This document shows positions 27,948-37,582 of a stretch of DNA of 64,000 bases, in pieces. The first letter of the stretch is position 1. Each line of letters opens with the position of its first letter. A program made the position numbers and the translations under genes. The notes below the pieces were generated by a model. It saw only the letters and a program-made list of their open reading frames with translations, was not told the DNA's origin and ran no database searches. The stretch is from Pseudomonas saponiphila (lineage in GTDB: Bacteria; Pseudomonadota; Gammaproteobacteria; Pseudomonadales; Pseudomonadaceae): assembly GCF_900105185.1 (NCBI RefSeq), contig NZ_FNTJ01000002.1, forward strand, positions 1,798,001 through 1,862,000. Direction: 5' to 3'.

Positions 27948-28250
27948 TCAGGACTTGGCTTTGAAGGCTTCGAGCTGGCCGAAACCGGTGGGCGAGGTGC
28001 TGCTGGCGGTTTTTTCGCAAGTGCCCTTGGGCACCAGTTTCCAGGCATTGGCCTGATCGTTGACCTTGGAAGTCCCGGCGCAGGTGGTGCCGGCGCCCGC
28101 GGCGCAATCGTTCTTGCCCTTCATGGCCACGCCGAAGCACTTCTCCATGTCGTCGGCGGCATGGGCAGTGGTGGACACCGCGGCGATGCTCAGGGCGGAG
28201 CCCAGGGCCAGGACCAGGGCGGTGGCGGACAGAGTGCGAGTGGTGCTCAT
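27948..28250 (-). CDS. bufA: Bufferin precursor peptide BufA (DUF2282)
   Basis: A 100-residue exported protein with a signal peptide ([20 protein letters not shown]... TTAHA) and a mature part with four Cys: [17 protein letters not shown] and KGTCEK. This is the DUF2282/BufA1 pattern; in characterised bufferins the Cys bind copper and some become thiooxazoles. It is the first gene of the buf operon, 22 bp before the native bufB start. A TGTAAC element at 28329-28334 (minus strand), about 80 bp upstream, resembles an ECF sigma -35, but no matching -10 is clear. Confidence 0.9.
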   Translation of the reverse strand: MSTTRTLSATALVLALGSALSIAAVSTTAHAADDMEKCFGVAMKGKNDCAAGAGTTCAGTSKVNDQANAWKLVPKGTCEKTASSTSPTGFGQLEAFKAKS

Positions 28251-28365
28251 GGTGTTTCTCCGGATCGGGGTGGGTTCAAGAAAGCGTGTTTGCTTGCTTA
28301 TCCCTCTAGAGAAGGCACCTGGGGATTTGTTACAGCCCGGAGCGGAGTTTTTTATTCCGGAATGA

Positions 28366-28391
28366 AAAAACGGCCCCGAAGGGCCGTTTTC
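28366..28391 (-). terminator. Terminator of the braC-liv operon
   Basis: Perfect stem AAAACGGCCC/GGGCCGTTTT with a 4-nt loop, followed on the minus strand by a T run, 15 bp after the livF stop. Confidence 0.9.
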
Positions 28392-28405
28392 ATTGCGGTG
28401 CGTGC

Positions 28406-29107
28406 TTAGCCGCCCAGATACGCTTCGCGTACCTTCGGATCGGTCAGCAGCGCCTCGCCGGTGCCTTGCATCACCACCCGGCCGTTTTCCAGCACGTAGG
28501 CGCGGTCGGCGATCTTCAACGCCTGGTTGGCGTTCTGCTCCACCAGGAACACCGTCACACCGTCGCGGCGCAACTGTTCGATGATGTCGAAGATCTGCTG
28601 GATGATGATCGGCGCCAGGCCCAGGGATGGCTCGTCCAGCAGCAACAGCTTGGGTTTGCTCATCAGCGCCCGGCCTATGGCGAGCATCTGCTGCTCGCCG
28701 CCGGACATGGTGCCGCCGCGCTGGGTGAAGCGCTCCTTGAGCCGTGGGAACAGCGCCAGGACCTTGTCCATCTGTTCCTGGTAGTCGCCCTTGTCGGTGA
28801 AGAAGCCGCCCATGGCGAGGTTTTCCTCCACGGTCAGGCGGGCGAATACCCGGCGGCCTTCGGGAACCACGGCAATGCTCTTGCGCATGATCTGCGCCGA
28901 GCTTTGCCCCACCAGCTCTTCACCCAGGTAACGGATGCTGCCGCTGTGGGCCTGCGGCGAGCCGCAGAGGGTCATCAGCAGGGTGGACTTGCCAGCACCG
29001 TTGGCGCCGATCAGGGTGACGATTTCGCCCTGGCGGATCTCGACGTTGACGCTGTGCAACGCCTGGATCTTGCCGTAGAAGGTGGAAACGTTTTCGAACT
29101 GCAGCAT
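28406..29107 (-). CDS. livF: Branched-chain amino acid ABC transporter ATPase LivF
   Basis: A 233-residue ABC ATPase, last gene of the liv operon. Walker [11 protein letters not shown], signature [15 protein letters not shown], Walker [14 protein letters not shown]. It energises uptake of leucine, isoleucine and valine together with LivG (called BraG in P. aeruginosa). It starts immediately after the livG stop (TAAATG). Confidence 0.96.
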   Translation of the reverse strand: MLQFENVSTFYGKIQALHSVNVEIRQGEIVTLIGANGAGKSTLLMTLCGSPQAHSGSIRYLGEELVGQSSAQIMRKSIAVVPEGRRVFARLTVEENLAMGGFFTDKGDYQEQMDKVLALFPRLKERFTQRGGTMSGGEQQMLAIGRALMSKPKLLLLDEPSLGLAPIIIQQIFDIIEQLRRDGVTVFLVEQNANQALKIADRAYVLENGRVVMQGTGEALLTDPKVREAYLGG

Positions 29108-29875
29108 TTACGCTTCCCCCAGGTAGGCTTTGATCACTTCGGGATTGTCGCGGATCTGTTCCGGCGTACCGTCGGCCAGGGGCGTGCCCTGGTTGATCAC
29201 GACGATATGGTCGGAAATGCTCATGACCAGCTTCATGTCGTGCTCGATCAGCAGCACGGTGACGTTGTGCTCCTCACGCAGCACGCTGATCAGCGCCTTG
29301 AGGTCCTCGGTTTCCTTGGGGTTGAGGCCGGCGGCCGGTTCGTCGAGCATGAGGATCCGCGGACGGGTCATCATGCAGCGGGCGATTTCCAGGCGCCGTT
29401 GCTGACCGTAGGCCAGGGTCCCGGCGGGGCGGTTGGCGAACTCCCGCAGGTTGACCTTGTCCAGCCAGTAGCCGGCGTATTCCATGGCCTCGCGCTCGCT
29501 CTTGCGGAACGCCGGGGTCTTGAACAGACCAGCCAGGAAGTTGGTGTTCAGGTGCCGGTGCTGGGCGATCAGCAGGTTCTCGACCGCGGTCATGTCCTTG
29601 AACAGGCGCACGTTCTGGAAGGTCCGCACCACGCCCTTGCGGGCGATCTTGTGGCCCGGCAGGCCCTCGATCGGCTCGCCGTCCAGAAGGATGCTGCCGG
29701 CGCTGGGCTGGTAGAAACCGGTCAGGCAGTTGAACACCGTGGTCTTGCCGGCGCCGTTCGGGCCGATCAATGCCACCACTTGTTTTTCCTTGACGGTCAG
29801 GGCCACGCCATTGACCGCCAGCAGGCCGCCGAAACGCATCGACAGGCCGGTTACTTTGAGGATCTCGCGGCTCAT
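29108..29875 (-). CDS. livG: Branched-chain amino acid ABC transporter ATPase LivG
   Basis: A 255-residue ABC ATPase. Walker [11 protein letters not shown], Walker [14 protein letters not shown], and the LivG-type C-terminus ([18 protein letters not shown]). It is the BraF equivalent. The ATG overlaps the livM stop by 4 bp. Confidence 0.96.
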   Translation of the reverse strand: MSREILKVTGLSMRFGGLLAVNGVALTVKEKQVVALIGPNGAGKTTVFNCLTGFYQPSAGSILLDGEPIEGLPGHKIARKGVVRTFQNVRLFKDMTAVENLLIAQHRHLNTNFLAGLFKTPAFRKSEREAMEYAGYWLDKVNLREFANRPAGTLAYGQQRRLEIARCMMTRPRILMLDEPAAGLNPKETEDLKALISVLREEHNVTVLLIEHDMKLVMSISDHIVVINQGTPLADGTPEQIRDNPEVIKAYLGEA

Positions 29876-31124
29876 TTGCGCAGCTCCATGTGAGGACGTT
29901 GCATGGGCAGCAGACCTTGAGGACGCCAGATCATCATCAGCACCATCATGGCGCCGAACATCAACATCCGGTATTCGCTGAATTCACGCATCAGTTCAGG
30001 CAAGAGGATCATCACGATCGCCGCCAGGATTACCCCCAACTGCGAGCCCATGCCACCCAGCACGACGATGGCGAGAATGATCGCCGACTCGATGAAGGTG
30101 AAGGATTCCGGGGTCACCAGGCCTTGGCGCGCGGCGAAGAAGCTGCCGGCAAACCCGGCGAACGCGGCGCCCAGGGTAAAGGCCGAGAGCTTGATCACGG
30201 TGGGGTTCAGGCCCAGGGCGCGGCAGGCGATCTCGTCTTCACGCAAGGCTTCCCAGGCGCGGCCAATCGGCATGCGCAGCAGGCGGTTGATGACGAACAG
30301 CGCTCCCAGCGCCAGCAGCAGGGCCACCAGGTAGAGGAAGATCACCTTGTTGATCGAGTTGTATTCCAGGCCGAAGAACTCGTGGAAGGTCTGCAGGCCT
30401 TCCGCCGCCTTGCGCTCGAAGGTCAGGCCGAAGAACGTCGGCTTCTCGATGTTGCTGATGCCGTTCGGGCCGCCGGTGAGATCGGTCATGTTGCGCAGCA
30501 GCAGACGGATGATCTCGCCAAAGCCCAGGGTCACGATGGCCAGGTAATCGCCGCGCAGGCGCAGCACCGGGAACCCCAGCAGGAAGCCGAAGGTGGCCGA
30601 CATCAGGCCGGCAATCGGCAGGCAGATCCAGAAGCTCAGGCCGAAATAGTGCGACAGCAGCGCGTAGCTGTAGGCACCCACGGCGTAGAACCCCACGTAG
30701 CCCAGGTCCAGCAGGCCGGCCAGACCGACGACGATGTTCAGGCCCAGGCCCAGCATCACGTAGATCAGGATCAGCGTTGCGATGTCCACCGCGCCCCGGG
30801 AGCCGAAGAACGGCCAGATCAGGGCGCCAAGGATCAACGCCAGGATGATCCAGCGTTGAGTGCTGGGCAGGGTCAGGAAGTTGCTGGCCTTGGCCGGGAT
30901 CAGCGGCATGCTGGGAGAGGACTTCCAGGCGGCGCTGATCTGGCTGTGGAACAGCACCCGCAGGAACATCAGCACCGAGCACAGCGCGATGGTGGCGAGA
31001 ATGGCCGGGCTGGTGTCGTGGACTTCCAGGTTGATGCCGACGATGGTCAGTTTCAGGCCCAGCACCGGGTAGGCGACGGCCCAGACCAACAGGGCGCTGA
31101 ACAGCGCCGATTTAAGATTCCTAG

Positions 31125-31128
<4 letters not shown>
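29872..31128 (-). CDS. livM: Branched-chain amino acid ABC transporter permease LivM
   Basis: A 418-residue inner-membrane permease. An N-terminal extra membrane region of about 90 residues (typical of Pseudomonas/enteric LivM) precedes the transporter core with [21 protein letters not shown] and the ATPase-contact loop region [18 protein letters not shown]. It is the BraE equivalent. It overlaps livH by 4 bp. Confidence 0.95.
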
Positions 31129-32048
<920 letters not shown>

Positions 32049-32228
32049 TACAACGCTCCTAAAAACCTGATACGCATTTCACTGGTGGAGTCATTTTCCC
32101 GCCCAGGCCCCGTGGATCTGCACCCACTTCGGGCTGGGTTTTGCCAGCGAACCGCTGATGACGGTTTTGAGATTTTCAGGTGGGCGGGATTCCGGATCAC
32201 GGAATACAGGCCCATACATTCGTAAAAC

Positions 32229-32254
32229 AAAGCCCACGGCGAGCCGTGGGCTTT
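32229..32254 (-). terminator. Attenuating hairpin between braC and livH
   Basis: Stem AAAGCCCACGG/CCGTGGGCTTT with a 4-nt loop and a T-rich flank, 25 bp after the braC stop. Its place inside the operon would let most transcripts end after braC, giving excess binding protein over permease. Confidence 0.85.
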
Positions 32255-32278
32255 ATTGGCAGTCAGTCAGGCCGCGCC

Positions 32279-33406
32279 TTACTGAGGAGAAACTTCGGTT
32301 TTAGGTTTGCCGAAGTGCCACTCGTAGACCACGAATTTGAAGTCTTTCAAGTCGCCCTTGGCATCGAAGCTCAGGTCACCGGTGGGGGTCTTGAAGGTGC
32401 CGGCGTGGATGGCTTCAGCCACCTTGCCCGCGTCTTCGCTCTTGGCGTTGGTAATGGCGCCAGCGATCACTTCAACGGCGGAGTAGGAAGGGAATACGAA
32501 AGGACCGCTCGGGTCTTCTTTCTTGGCCTTGAACGCGTCAGCCAGGGCGACGTTGGCCGGGTCCTGGTCGAAGGATTTCGGCAGGGTTACCAGCAGGCCT
32601 TCGGAAGCGTCCTTGGCGATCTGCGAAATGGAGTCGTTACCCACGCCTTCCGGACCCATGAACTTGGCCTTCAGGCCCTTTTCCTGGGCTTGACGCAGGA
32701 TCAGGCCCAGCTCCGGGTGGTAGCCGCCGTAGTAGACGAAGTCGACGTTGGCTTGCTTGAGCTTGGCGATCAGCGAAGAGAAGTCCTTGTCGCCGGCGTT
32801 GATGCCTTCGAACACGGCCACTTTGGTGTTTTTCTTCTCCAGGGTCTGCTTCACGGCGGTGGCGATGCCTTCACCGTACTGCTGCTTGTCGTGGAGCACG
32901 GCGACGATCTTGGGCTTCACGTGATCGGCGATGTAGTTGCCGGCGGCCGGGCCCTGGGCGCTGTCCAGGCCGATGGTGCGGAACACCATCTTGTAACCAC
33001 GAGCGGTGATGTCCGGGCTGGTGGCGGCGGGGGTGATCATCACCACGCCTTCATCTTCGTAGATGTCGGAAGCGGGTTGAGTGGAGCTGGAGCAGAGGTG
33101 GCCGACCACGAACTTGACGCCATCGTTGACCACTTTGTTGGCCACCGCCACGGCTTGTTTAGGGTCGCAGGCGTCATCGTATTCAACGGCTTCGAGCTTC
33201 TTGCCGTTGACGCCGCCCTTGGCGTTGATCTGTTCGATGGCCATTTTGGCGCCACTGAACTGCATGTCGCCGTACTGGGCTACCGGGCCGGTCTTGGGGC
33301 CGGCGATACCGATCTTGATGGTGTCAGCTGCGAACGAATGGCTGGCAACACCGGCCAGGACCATAGCGGCAAACAGTTTGGAAATCTGCTTAGTAGCCTT
33401 ATTCAT
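32279..33406 (-). CDS. braC: Branched-chain amino acid periplasmic binding protein BraC
   Basis: A 375-residue Leu/Ile/Val-binding protein with a signal peptide (KLFAAMVLAGVASHSFA) and the family body IKIGIAGPKTGPVAQYGDMQ. Cys in DDACDPKQAV and HLCSSSTQ are the usual disulfide pair. It is the first gene of the liv operon, with a hairpin before livH, and a perfect palindrome lies 100 bp upstream. Confidence 0.95.
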   Translation of the reverse strand: MNKATKQISKLFAAMVLAGVASHSFAADTIKIGIAGPKTGPVAQYGDMQFSGAKMAIEQINAKGGVNGKKLEAVEYDDACDPKQAVAVANKVVNDGVKFVVGHLCSSSTQPASDIYEDEGVVMITPAATSPDITARGYKMVFRTIGLDSAQGPAAGNYIADHVKPKIVAVLHDKQQYGEGIATAVKQTLEKKNTKVAVFEGINAGDKDFSSLIAKLKQANVDFVYYGGYHPELGLILRQAQEKGLKAKFMGPEGVGNDSISQIAKDASEGLLVTLPKSFDQDPANVALADAFKAKKEDPSGPFVFPSYSAVEVIAGAITNAKSEDAGKVAEAIHAGTFKTPTGDLSFDAKGDLKDFKFVVYEWHFGKPKTEVSPQ

Positions 33407-33508
33407 AGTGCTCCACTCTTACTGTTGTAATTTTTATAGTTCCGGCGGCCTTGGGTCGCAGAACCGAATCAGATACTTCGCGAATATCCGTCGGAAATGC
33501 CCCTGGCA

Positions 33509-33524
33509 ACTGTACCGGTACAGT
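33509..33524. promoter_or_regulatory. Perfect 16-bp palindrome upstream of braC
   Basis: ACTGTACCGGTACAGT, a perfect dyad, lies in the 340-bp gap between braC and the divergent DUF2288 gene. It looks like an operator for a dimeric regulator. The half-site spacing (CTG-N8-CAG) is too short for LexA. No other signal was recognised in the gap. Confidence 0.5.
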
Positions 33525-33746
33525 GTAGAGCGCCGGTTGTTCGCTTGAAAAGCTGGCGGCTGGGGGCAAAAACGCGGAGTGTCGCTTAATTGAAAGAAAA
33601 AGACAGATTTGCGGCGTGGCTTGCGCCCGGTTTGGCGTCAGTCCCTGGCGCTTCTGAGCTTCTCGATCGGTGACGCATTTGCTTCTGGGTTTTTCTGCCA
33701 GAGCACCGACGTTATGATTGCGCCGATTTCATTTCTGGACAGTCCC

Positions 33747-34052
33747 ATGACTCAAGAACCTAGCACCCTCTATGCCAAGCTGCTTGGTGAGACCGCATCT
33801 ATCAGCTGGAAGGAACTGGAGCCGTTCTTCGCCAAGGGTGCCCTATTGTGGGTCGAGGCCGACCTGGATCTGATCGAGGCAGCCCAGGCCGTGGCCGAGA
33901 ATCAGGCAGAAAAAGTCGCGGCCTGGTTGGCCGAAGGGAAGGTTGAAAAGCTGTCTGCGACGCGGGCGTCCGATCTGTTGGAACGCGATCCGGAGCTGTG
34001 GGCGGTGGTGGTTTCGCCGTGGATTCTGACCCAGGAAAGGGCGTTGCGCTGA
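33747..34052 (+). CDS. DUF2288 family protein
   Basis: A 101-residue soluble protein starting at MTQEPSTLYAKLLGETA (33747); the open frame to 33609 is upstream sequence. The pattern ISWKELEPFFAKGALLWV and ATRASDLLERDPELWAVVVSPW is DUF2288, which has no known role. It is monocistronic. Confidence 0.85.
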   Translation: MTQEPSTLYAKLLGETASISWKELEPFFAKGALLWVEADLDLIEAAQAVAENQAEKVAAWLAEGKVEKLSATRASDLLERDPELWAVVVSPWILTQERALR

Positions 34053-34248
34053 AGGCGTGCACCGATCAAGTGCGCTGTTTTGTAGGACAAAAGTGTGTAG
34101 CCGAGTAACTGTGAATCCGGTGATGGCATCTTGCCGTAGAGAAAGGCCCCACAAGGGTTTCAGCCAGGGTGACGTTCACGGAAGGGGCACAGTTTCAAGT
34201 CGGTCCGACGAGCTGCTTAATTGTTTCGTGCTGTAAGCAAAAAAGCCA

Positions 34249-34300
34249 TTTGCCAGCAAGCCGGCTCCTACGCCCTGTAGGAGCCGGCTTGCTGGCGAAG
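34249..34300. repeat. REP inverted pair
   Basis: Two REP units in inverted orientation (GCCAGCAAGCCGGCTCCTAC and its complement) with a 4-nt loop form a near-perfect 22-bp stem, 6 bp past the stop of the tubulin-like gene. It may act as a transcript end or stabiliser. Confidence 0.88.
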
Positions 34301-34306
34301 CCCTTC

Positions 34307-36487
34307 TTAATACGCCGTCTTGCCCGTGTGGCTGTTGAGGGAGATGACCCGGGTCTTGCCGATGCGGTGACGGTAGATCTCGCGCAGGTACTTGATGGCC
34401 TTCTTCACGCAATCCCGGGACAGGCGGATGTCGTTGATCGAGACGAACTTGTCCTTGTCGTTGATCAGCTCGCGGTATTTCTTCTCGTACATCGGCTTGA
34501 TCGCGTACCAGTTGGTGTCGAGGATCTTCGCCGGGTTCTCGAATTCGTTGAGCAGGTCGTCGATGCGGTCTTCGTCGAATTGTTCGCTGACGATGAAATC
34601 CAGCACCGAGTTGTCCAGGGTGTCGTCGAAGCGGTACGGATTGCGCGCAAAGCAACGCTTGATAAAGGCCACGATCAGGGTCAGGAAATCGTCCGACAGG
34701 CACGGGCTCTTGGCGATCAGGGTGGTCAGCGACAGGTTGGCCGAGGCGCCGATCACCAGTGCATAGCGCTTGAGGGTGGTGTTGGGGAACAGGCTGTTGA
34801 GGTGGGTCTTGAGCCGGTTCAGGTCCATGTACGACAGCTTGTAGTCCTTGGGCAGGGAGACGATCGACACCACCGACGAGCAGTTCTTGAAGAAGTGCAG
34901 GTCGTGCAGCGCCGCCGCGTCATAACCCGAAGCCTTGTACTGCTCCAGGGCCGCGCGATAGCGCTTGGACTCGATCGGCAGCAGGCTGATGCCCTCGATG
35001 GCCTGGGTCACCTTGTTGAAGTGCGGCAGGTCGATGGAGCGGAAGAACAGGTCGTCGATGTTCAGGCGCTGCGGCTCTTTCTCGAACACCTTGAACTTGT
35101 CGCCGGTGGGCACCGGCTGCTCCGGCACCACGGATTCGGCGTAGGCGATCGCCACCGGGCCGGCCAGGCTCATGAACAGGTCGTTGGCGTCCAGGCGGAT
35201 GGTTTCGCCGATGTCGATACCAGCGCGCCGGAAGTAGTTCTGGTCGTAGTCGGTGGTCACCGCCTGAGCGGTGAGGATGTTGAAGATCTGCTGGGAGATG
35301 TACTGGTTGGCGTGCTTCTCCATGGCGTTGACGTCGATGTTCTGGATGTTGCCGTCATCGCTTTCTTCGGCGTAACGCATGATGTCGTTGGAGATCAGCA
35401 TCATCGCGTTCCATGGGCGGATCCGCCCCATCACACTGGCTTCGCTGCTGTCTTCGTTGTCGAAGTTGTAGGAGAAGTCCCACTCTTCCGAAAGGTATTT
35501 GCACAGCAGGCGGCCGGCGTTGATGTGCAGCGCCTCGGACATTTCGCTGCGGTGGTCCGAAATGTTCGGTAGCACGCAGATGCCGCTGGTGAAGATTGGC
35601 TCGAAGACGAAGGAGTGCCCGCTCTTGCTGTCGTGCTCGTCCATCGGCTTGGTGTCGAACGTCTTGTTCATGTACGAGTACTGCTGGGCCAGGCCGAATT
35701 CCGAGGCCATGCCCGAACCGGTACCGCCGCCGGCACTGAAGATCGAGAAGTACAGGCGCGACTGGTTGGCCTTGATCCCGCAGGAGTCGATCAGGTACGA
35801 GTGGATCATTTTCCAGTCGGGGCTGGAGAAGCGCTGGGTGTCCTTGTTGAGGATGATCTTGGCCAGGTACTGGCCGAGGATCGGCGCGTTACCGGCGCCA
35901 CCGGCGTGGACTTCCGAGAGGTCCATGATCTTCATCTTGCTGTAGTCGCGGATGAAACCGCTCTTTTCGCCCTTGCGCGAGAAGCGGATGCGCCCGGCGA
36001 TGTCCTTGTCCAGGTCGCCGAGCATCACCAGCGGTTCCACCAGGAACACCGGCTTGCTGGCCTTGCTCTGGCCCAGGCGCAGGTTCTGGCGAATCCACTG
36101 CGCGGGGCTGTAGCCGCCTTCGTAGGTCTTGTCTTCGTTGTTGAATTCGTTGAGGTAGAACTTGCGGGCGTTGTACACCAGCTCCGCGACATCCAGGGCG
36201 ATGTTGGAGCCGCAGCGGCCCAGGCCGATCAGGCACACCGACGGAAACTCCTGGTCGCGGCGGTTTTCCTGCTCGTCTTCCAGGTGCGCTGGGCGCGGGA
36301 ACACGGAATCGCGCAGGCCGTCGAGGTTGTCGAGGATGCGGTCGGTGTTGGTTTCGGTGAAGTACAGGTACTGCTGGGTCGACAGGGGGCGTGAACTGGA
36401 CAATGGCTTCGTATCTGAGGGGCTTGATGTGGGGGAGGTCAGCGTCATCTCGGAGACTGCGTTGGCAGGGTTGTTTTTAGAAGTCAT
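34307..36487 (-). CDS. Tubulin/FtsZ-superfamily protein (tubulin-like, FtsZl1-type)
   Basis: A 726-residue protein, about twice the size of FtsZ. A Ser/Thr/Pro-rich N-terminus (1-45) is followed by a Rossmann-like nucleotide fold: T1-like loop CLIGLGRCGSNIA (85-97) and the tubulin signature GGGTGSG (253-259). NFDNED at 341-346 matches the T7 synergy-loop pattern NxDxxD, about 90 residues later, close to FtsZ spacing. The C-terminal 350 residues are not FtsZ-like and end in a basic segment. I recall such proteins as the FtsZl1/tubulin-like family, proposed by comparative genomics to remodel membranes. No partner gene is adjacent. GTP binding is inferred from motifs only. Confidence 0.75.
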   Translation of the reverse strand: MTSKNNPANAVSEMTLTSPTSSPSDTKPLSSSRPLSTQQYLYFTETNTDRILDNLDGLRDSVFPRPAHLEDEQENRRDQEFPSVCLIGLGRCGSNIALDVAELVYNARKFYLNEFNNEDKTYEGGYSPAQWIRQNLRLGQSKASKPVFLVEPLVMLGDLDKDIAGRIRFSRKGEKSGFIRDYSKMKIMDLSEVHAGGAGNAPILGQYLAKIILNKDTQRFSSPDWKMIHSYLIDSCGIKANQSRLYFSIFSAGGGTGSGMASEFGLAQQYSYMNKTFDTKPMDEHDSKSGHSFVFEPIFTSGICVLPNISDHRSEMSEALHINAGRLLCKYLSEEWDFSYNFDNEDSSEASVMGRIRPWNAMMLISNDIMRYAEESDDGNIQNIDVNAMEKHANQYISQQIFNILTAQAVTTDYDQNYFRRAGIDIGETIRLDANDLFMSLAGPVAIAYAESVVPEQPVPTGDKFKVFEKEPQRLNIDDLFFRSIDLPHFNKVTQAIEGISLLPIESKRYRAALEQYKASGYDAAALHDLHFFKNCSSVVSIVSLPKDYKLSYMDLNRLKTHLNSLFPNTTLKRYALVIGASANLSLTTLIAKSPCLSDDFLTLIVAFIKRCFARNPYRFDDTLDNSVLDFIVSEQFDEDRIDDLLNEFENPAKILDTNWYAIKPMYEKKYRELINDKDKFVSINDIRLSRDCVKKAIKYLREIYRHRIGKTRVISLNSHTGKTAY

Positions 36488-36685
36488 TGTGCGCCATATG
36501 CCTGGTCTGGTTGGCTCGGGGACGAGGTGTCAGCGAACCATCACGGAATGGGACCTCGTCGCTGTGTGGAGCGCGAATTTTGCCCAAGGCGTCAGGGTAT
36601 TTACTGAGCGGCGCTCGGGGGAATCCTTTCCTGAATCATGATGAATCGGCCAGTATTCGGTGATCTTTAATCAAATGGGGGCAAT

Positions 36686-37582
36686 ATGATGTCAGCGTTA
36701 CCTTCGCTCGGGTTTGCCGGAATCGGCCTGATGGGCTTGCCGATGTGCCATCGGCTGCTGGCGGCGGGCTATCCGCTGGCGGTATGGAACCGCAACCCGG
36801 AAAAGTGCGCGCCCCTGGTGGCCGCCGGGGCGCGACAAGTAGCCACACCGGCGCAGCTCTGCGAACAGGCGGACCTGGTGCTGTTGTGCCTGGCCAACAC
36901 CGAGGTGGTGCGCGACGTGGTGTTTGGCCCGGAAGGTATCGCCCAGGGCGCGCGGGCCGGGCAGCTGCTGCTGGACCTGTCCAGCCTGGAGCCCACGGCG
37001 ACTCGGGAAATGGCCGCCGAACTGGCTCGCAGCAGAGGCATGGCCTGGGTCGATGCGCCGGTCTCCGGCGGCACGCAAGGCGCCGAGGCCGGTAGCCTGG
37101 CGATCATGGTTGGTGGCGCGCCGGCAGATGTCGAGCGGGTGCGCCCGGTGTTGCTGGCATTGGGGCAGCGGGTCACGCACATGGGCGCGGTGGGCGCCGG
37201 TCAGGTGACCAAGGCCTGCAACCAGATGATCGTCGCCTGCAACGCCCTGGTGATTGCCGAAGTGGTGGCCCTGGCCGAGCGTTCGGGGGTGGATGCCAAG
37301 CGCATCGCCGAGGCCCTGGCCGGTGGCTTTGCCGATTCGAAACCCTTGCAGATTCTCGCTCCGCAAATGGCCGAGAGCCGTTTCGAGCCGGTGAAGTGGC
37401 ATGTGCGGACCCTGCTCAAGGACCTGGATGGCGCGGTGAAGTTGTCTCGGGAACAGGGTTCGGCGACTCCGATCAGCGGATTAGCTGCACAGTTGATGCG
37501 CCTGCATGGAGCACAGGGCCACCTGGAGCAGGATCCGGCGACCCTGGTCCGCCTGTACCGGGATTCGACAGCACTGGATTGA
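36686..37582 (+). CDS. NAD(P)-dependent beta-hydroxyacid dehydrogenase
   Basis: A 298-residue protein with a GGGGGC site. Cofactor loop GFAGIGLMGLPM (8-19), substrate motif DAPVSGGTQGAEAG, and catalytic Lys region GAGQVTKACNQMIVA, as in 3-hydroxyisobutyrate dehydrogenase and tartronate semialdehyde reductase. The cofactor strand ends VWNRNPEK, with Arg after Asn, which favours NADP(H). The substrate cannot be told. Its last 110 bp overlap the 3' end of the convergent GGDEF-EAL gene. Confidence 0.88.
   Translation: MMSALPSLGFAGIGLMGLPMCHRLLAAGYPLAVWNRNPEKCAPLVAAGARQVATPAQLCEQADLVLLCLANTEVVRDVVFGPEGIAQGARAGQLLLDLSSLEPTATREMAAELARSRGMAWVDAPVSGGTQGAEAGSLAIMVGGAPADVERVRPVLLALGQRVTHMGAVGAGQVTKACNQMIVACNALVIAEVVALAERSGVDAKRIAEALAGGFADSKPLQILAPQMAESRFEPVKWHVRTLLKDLDGAVKLSREQGSATPISGLAAQLMRLHGAQGHLEQDPATLVRLYRDSTALD

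Noticed and set aside
33509..33524. LexA (SOS) box reading of the palindrome before braC
   Set aside because: LexA needs CTG-N10-CAG. Here the spacing is CTG-N8-CAG, and braC is not an SOS gene.
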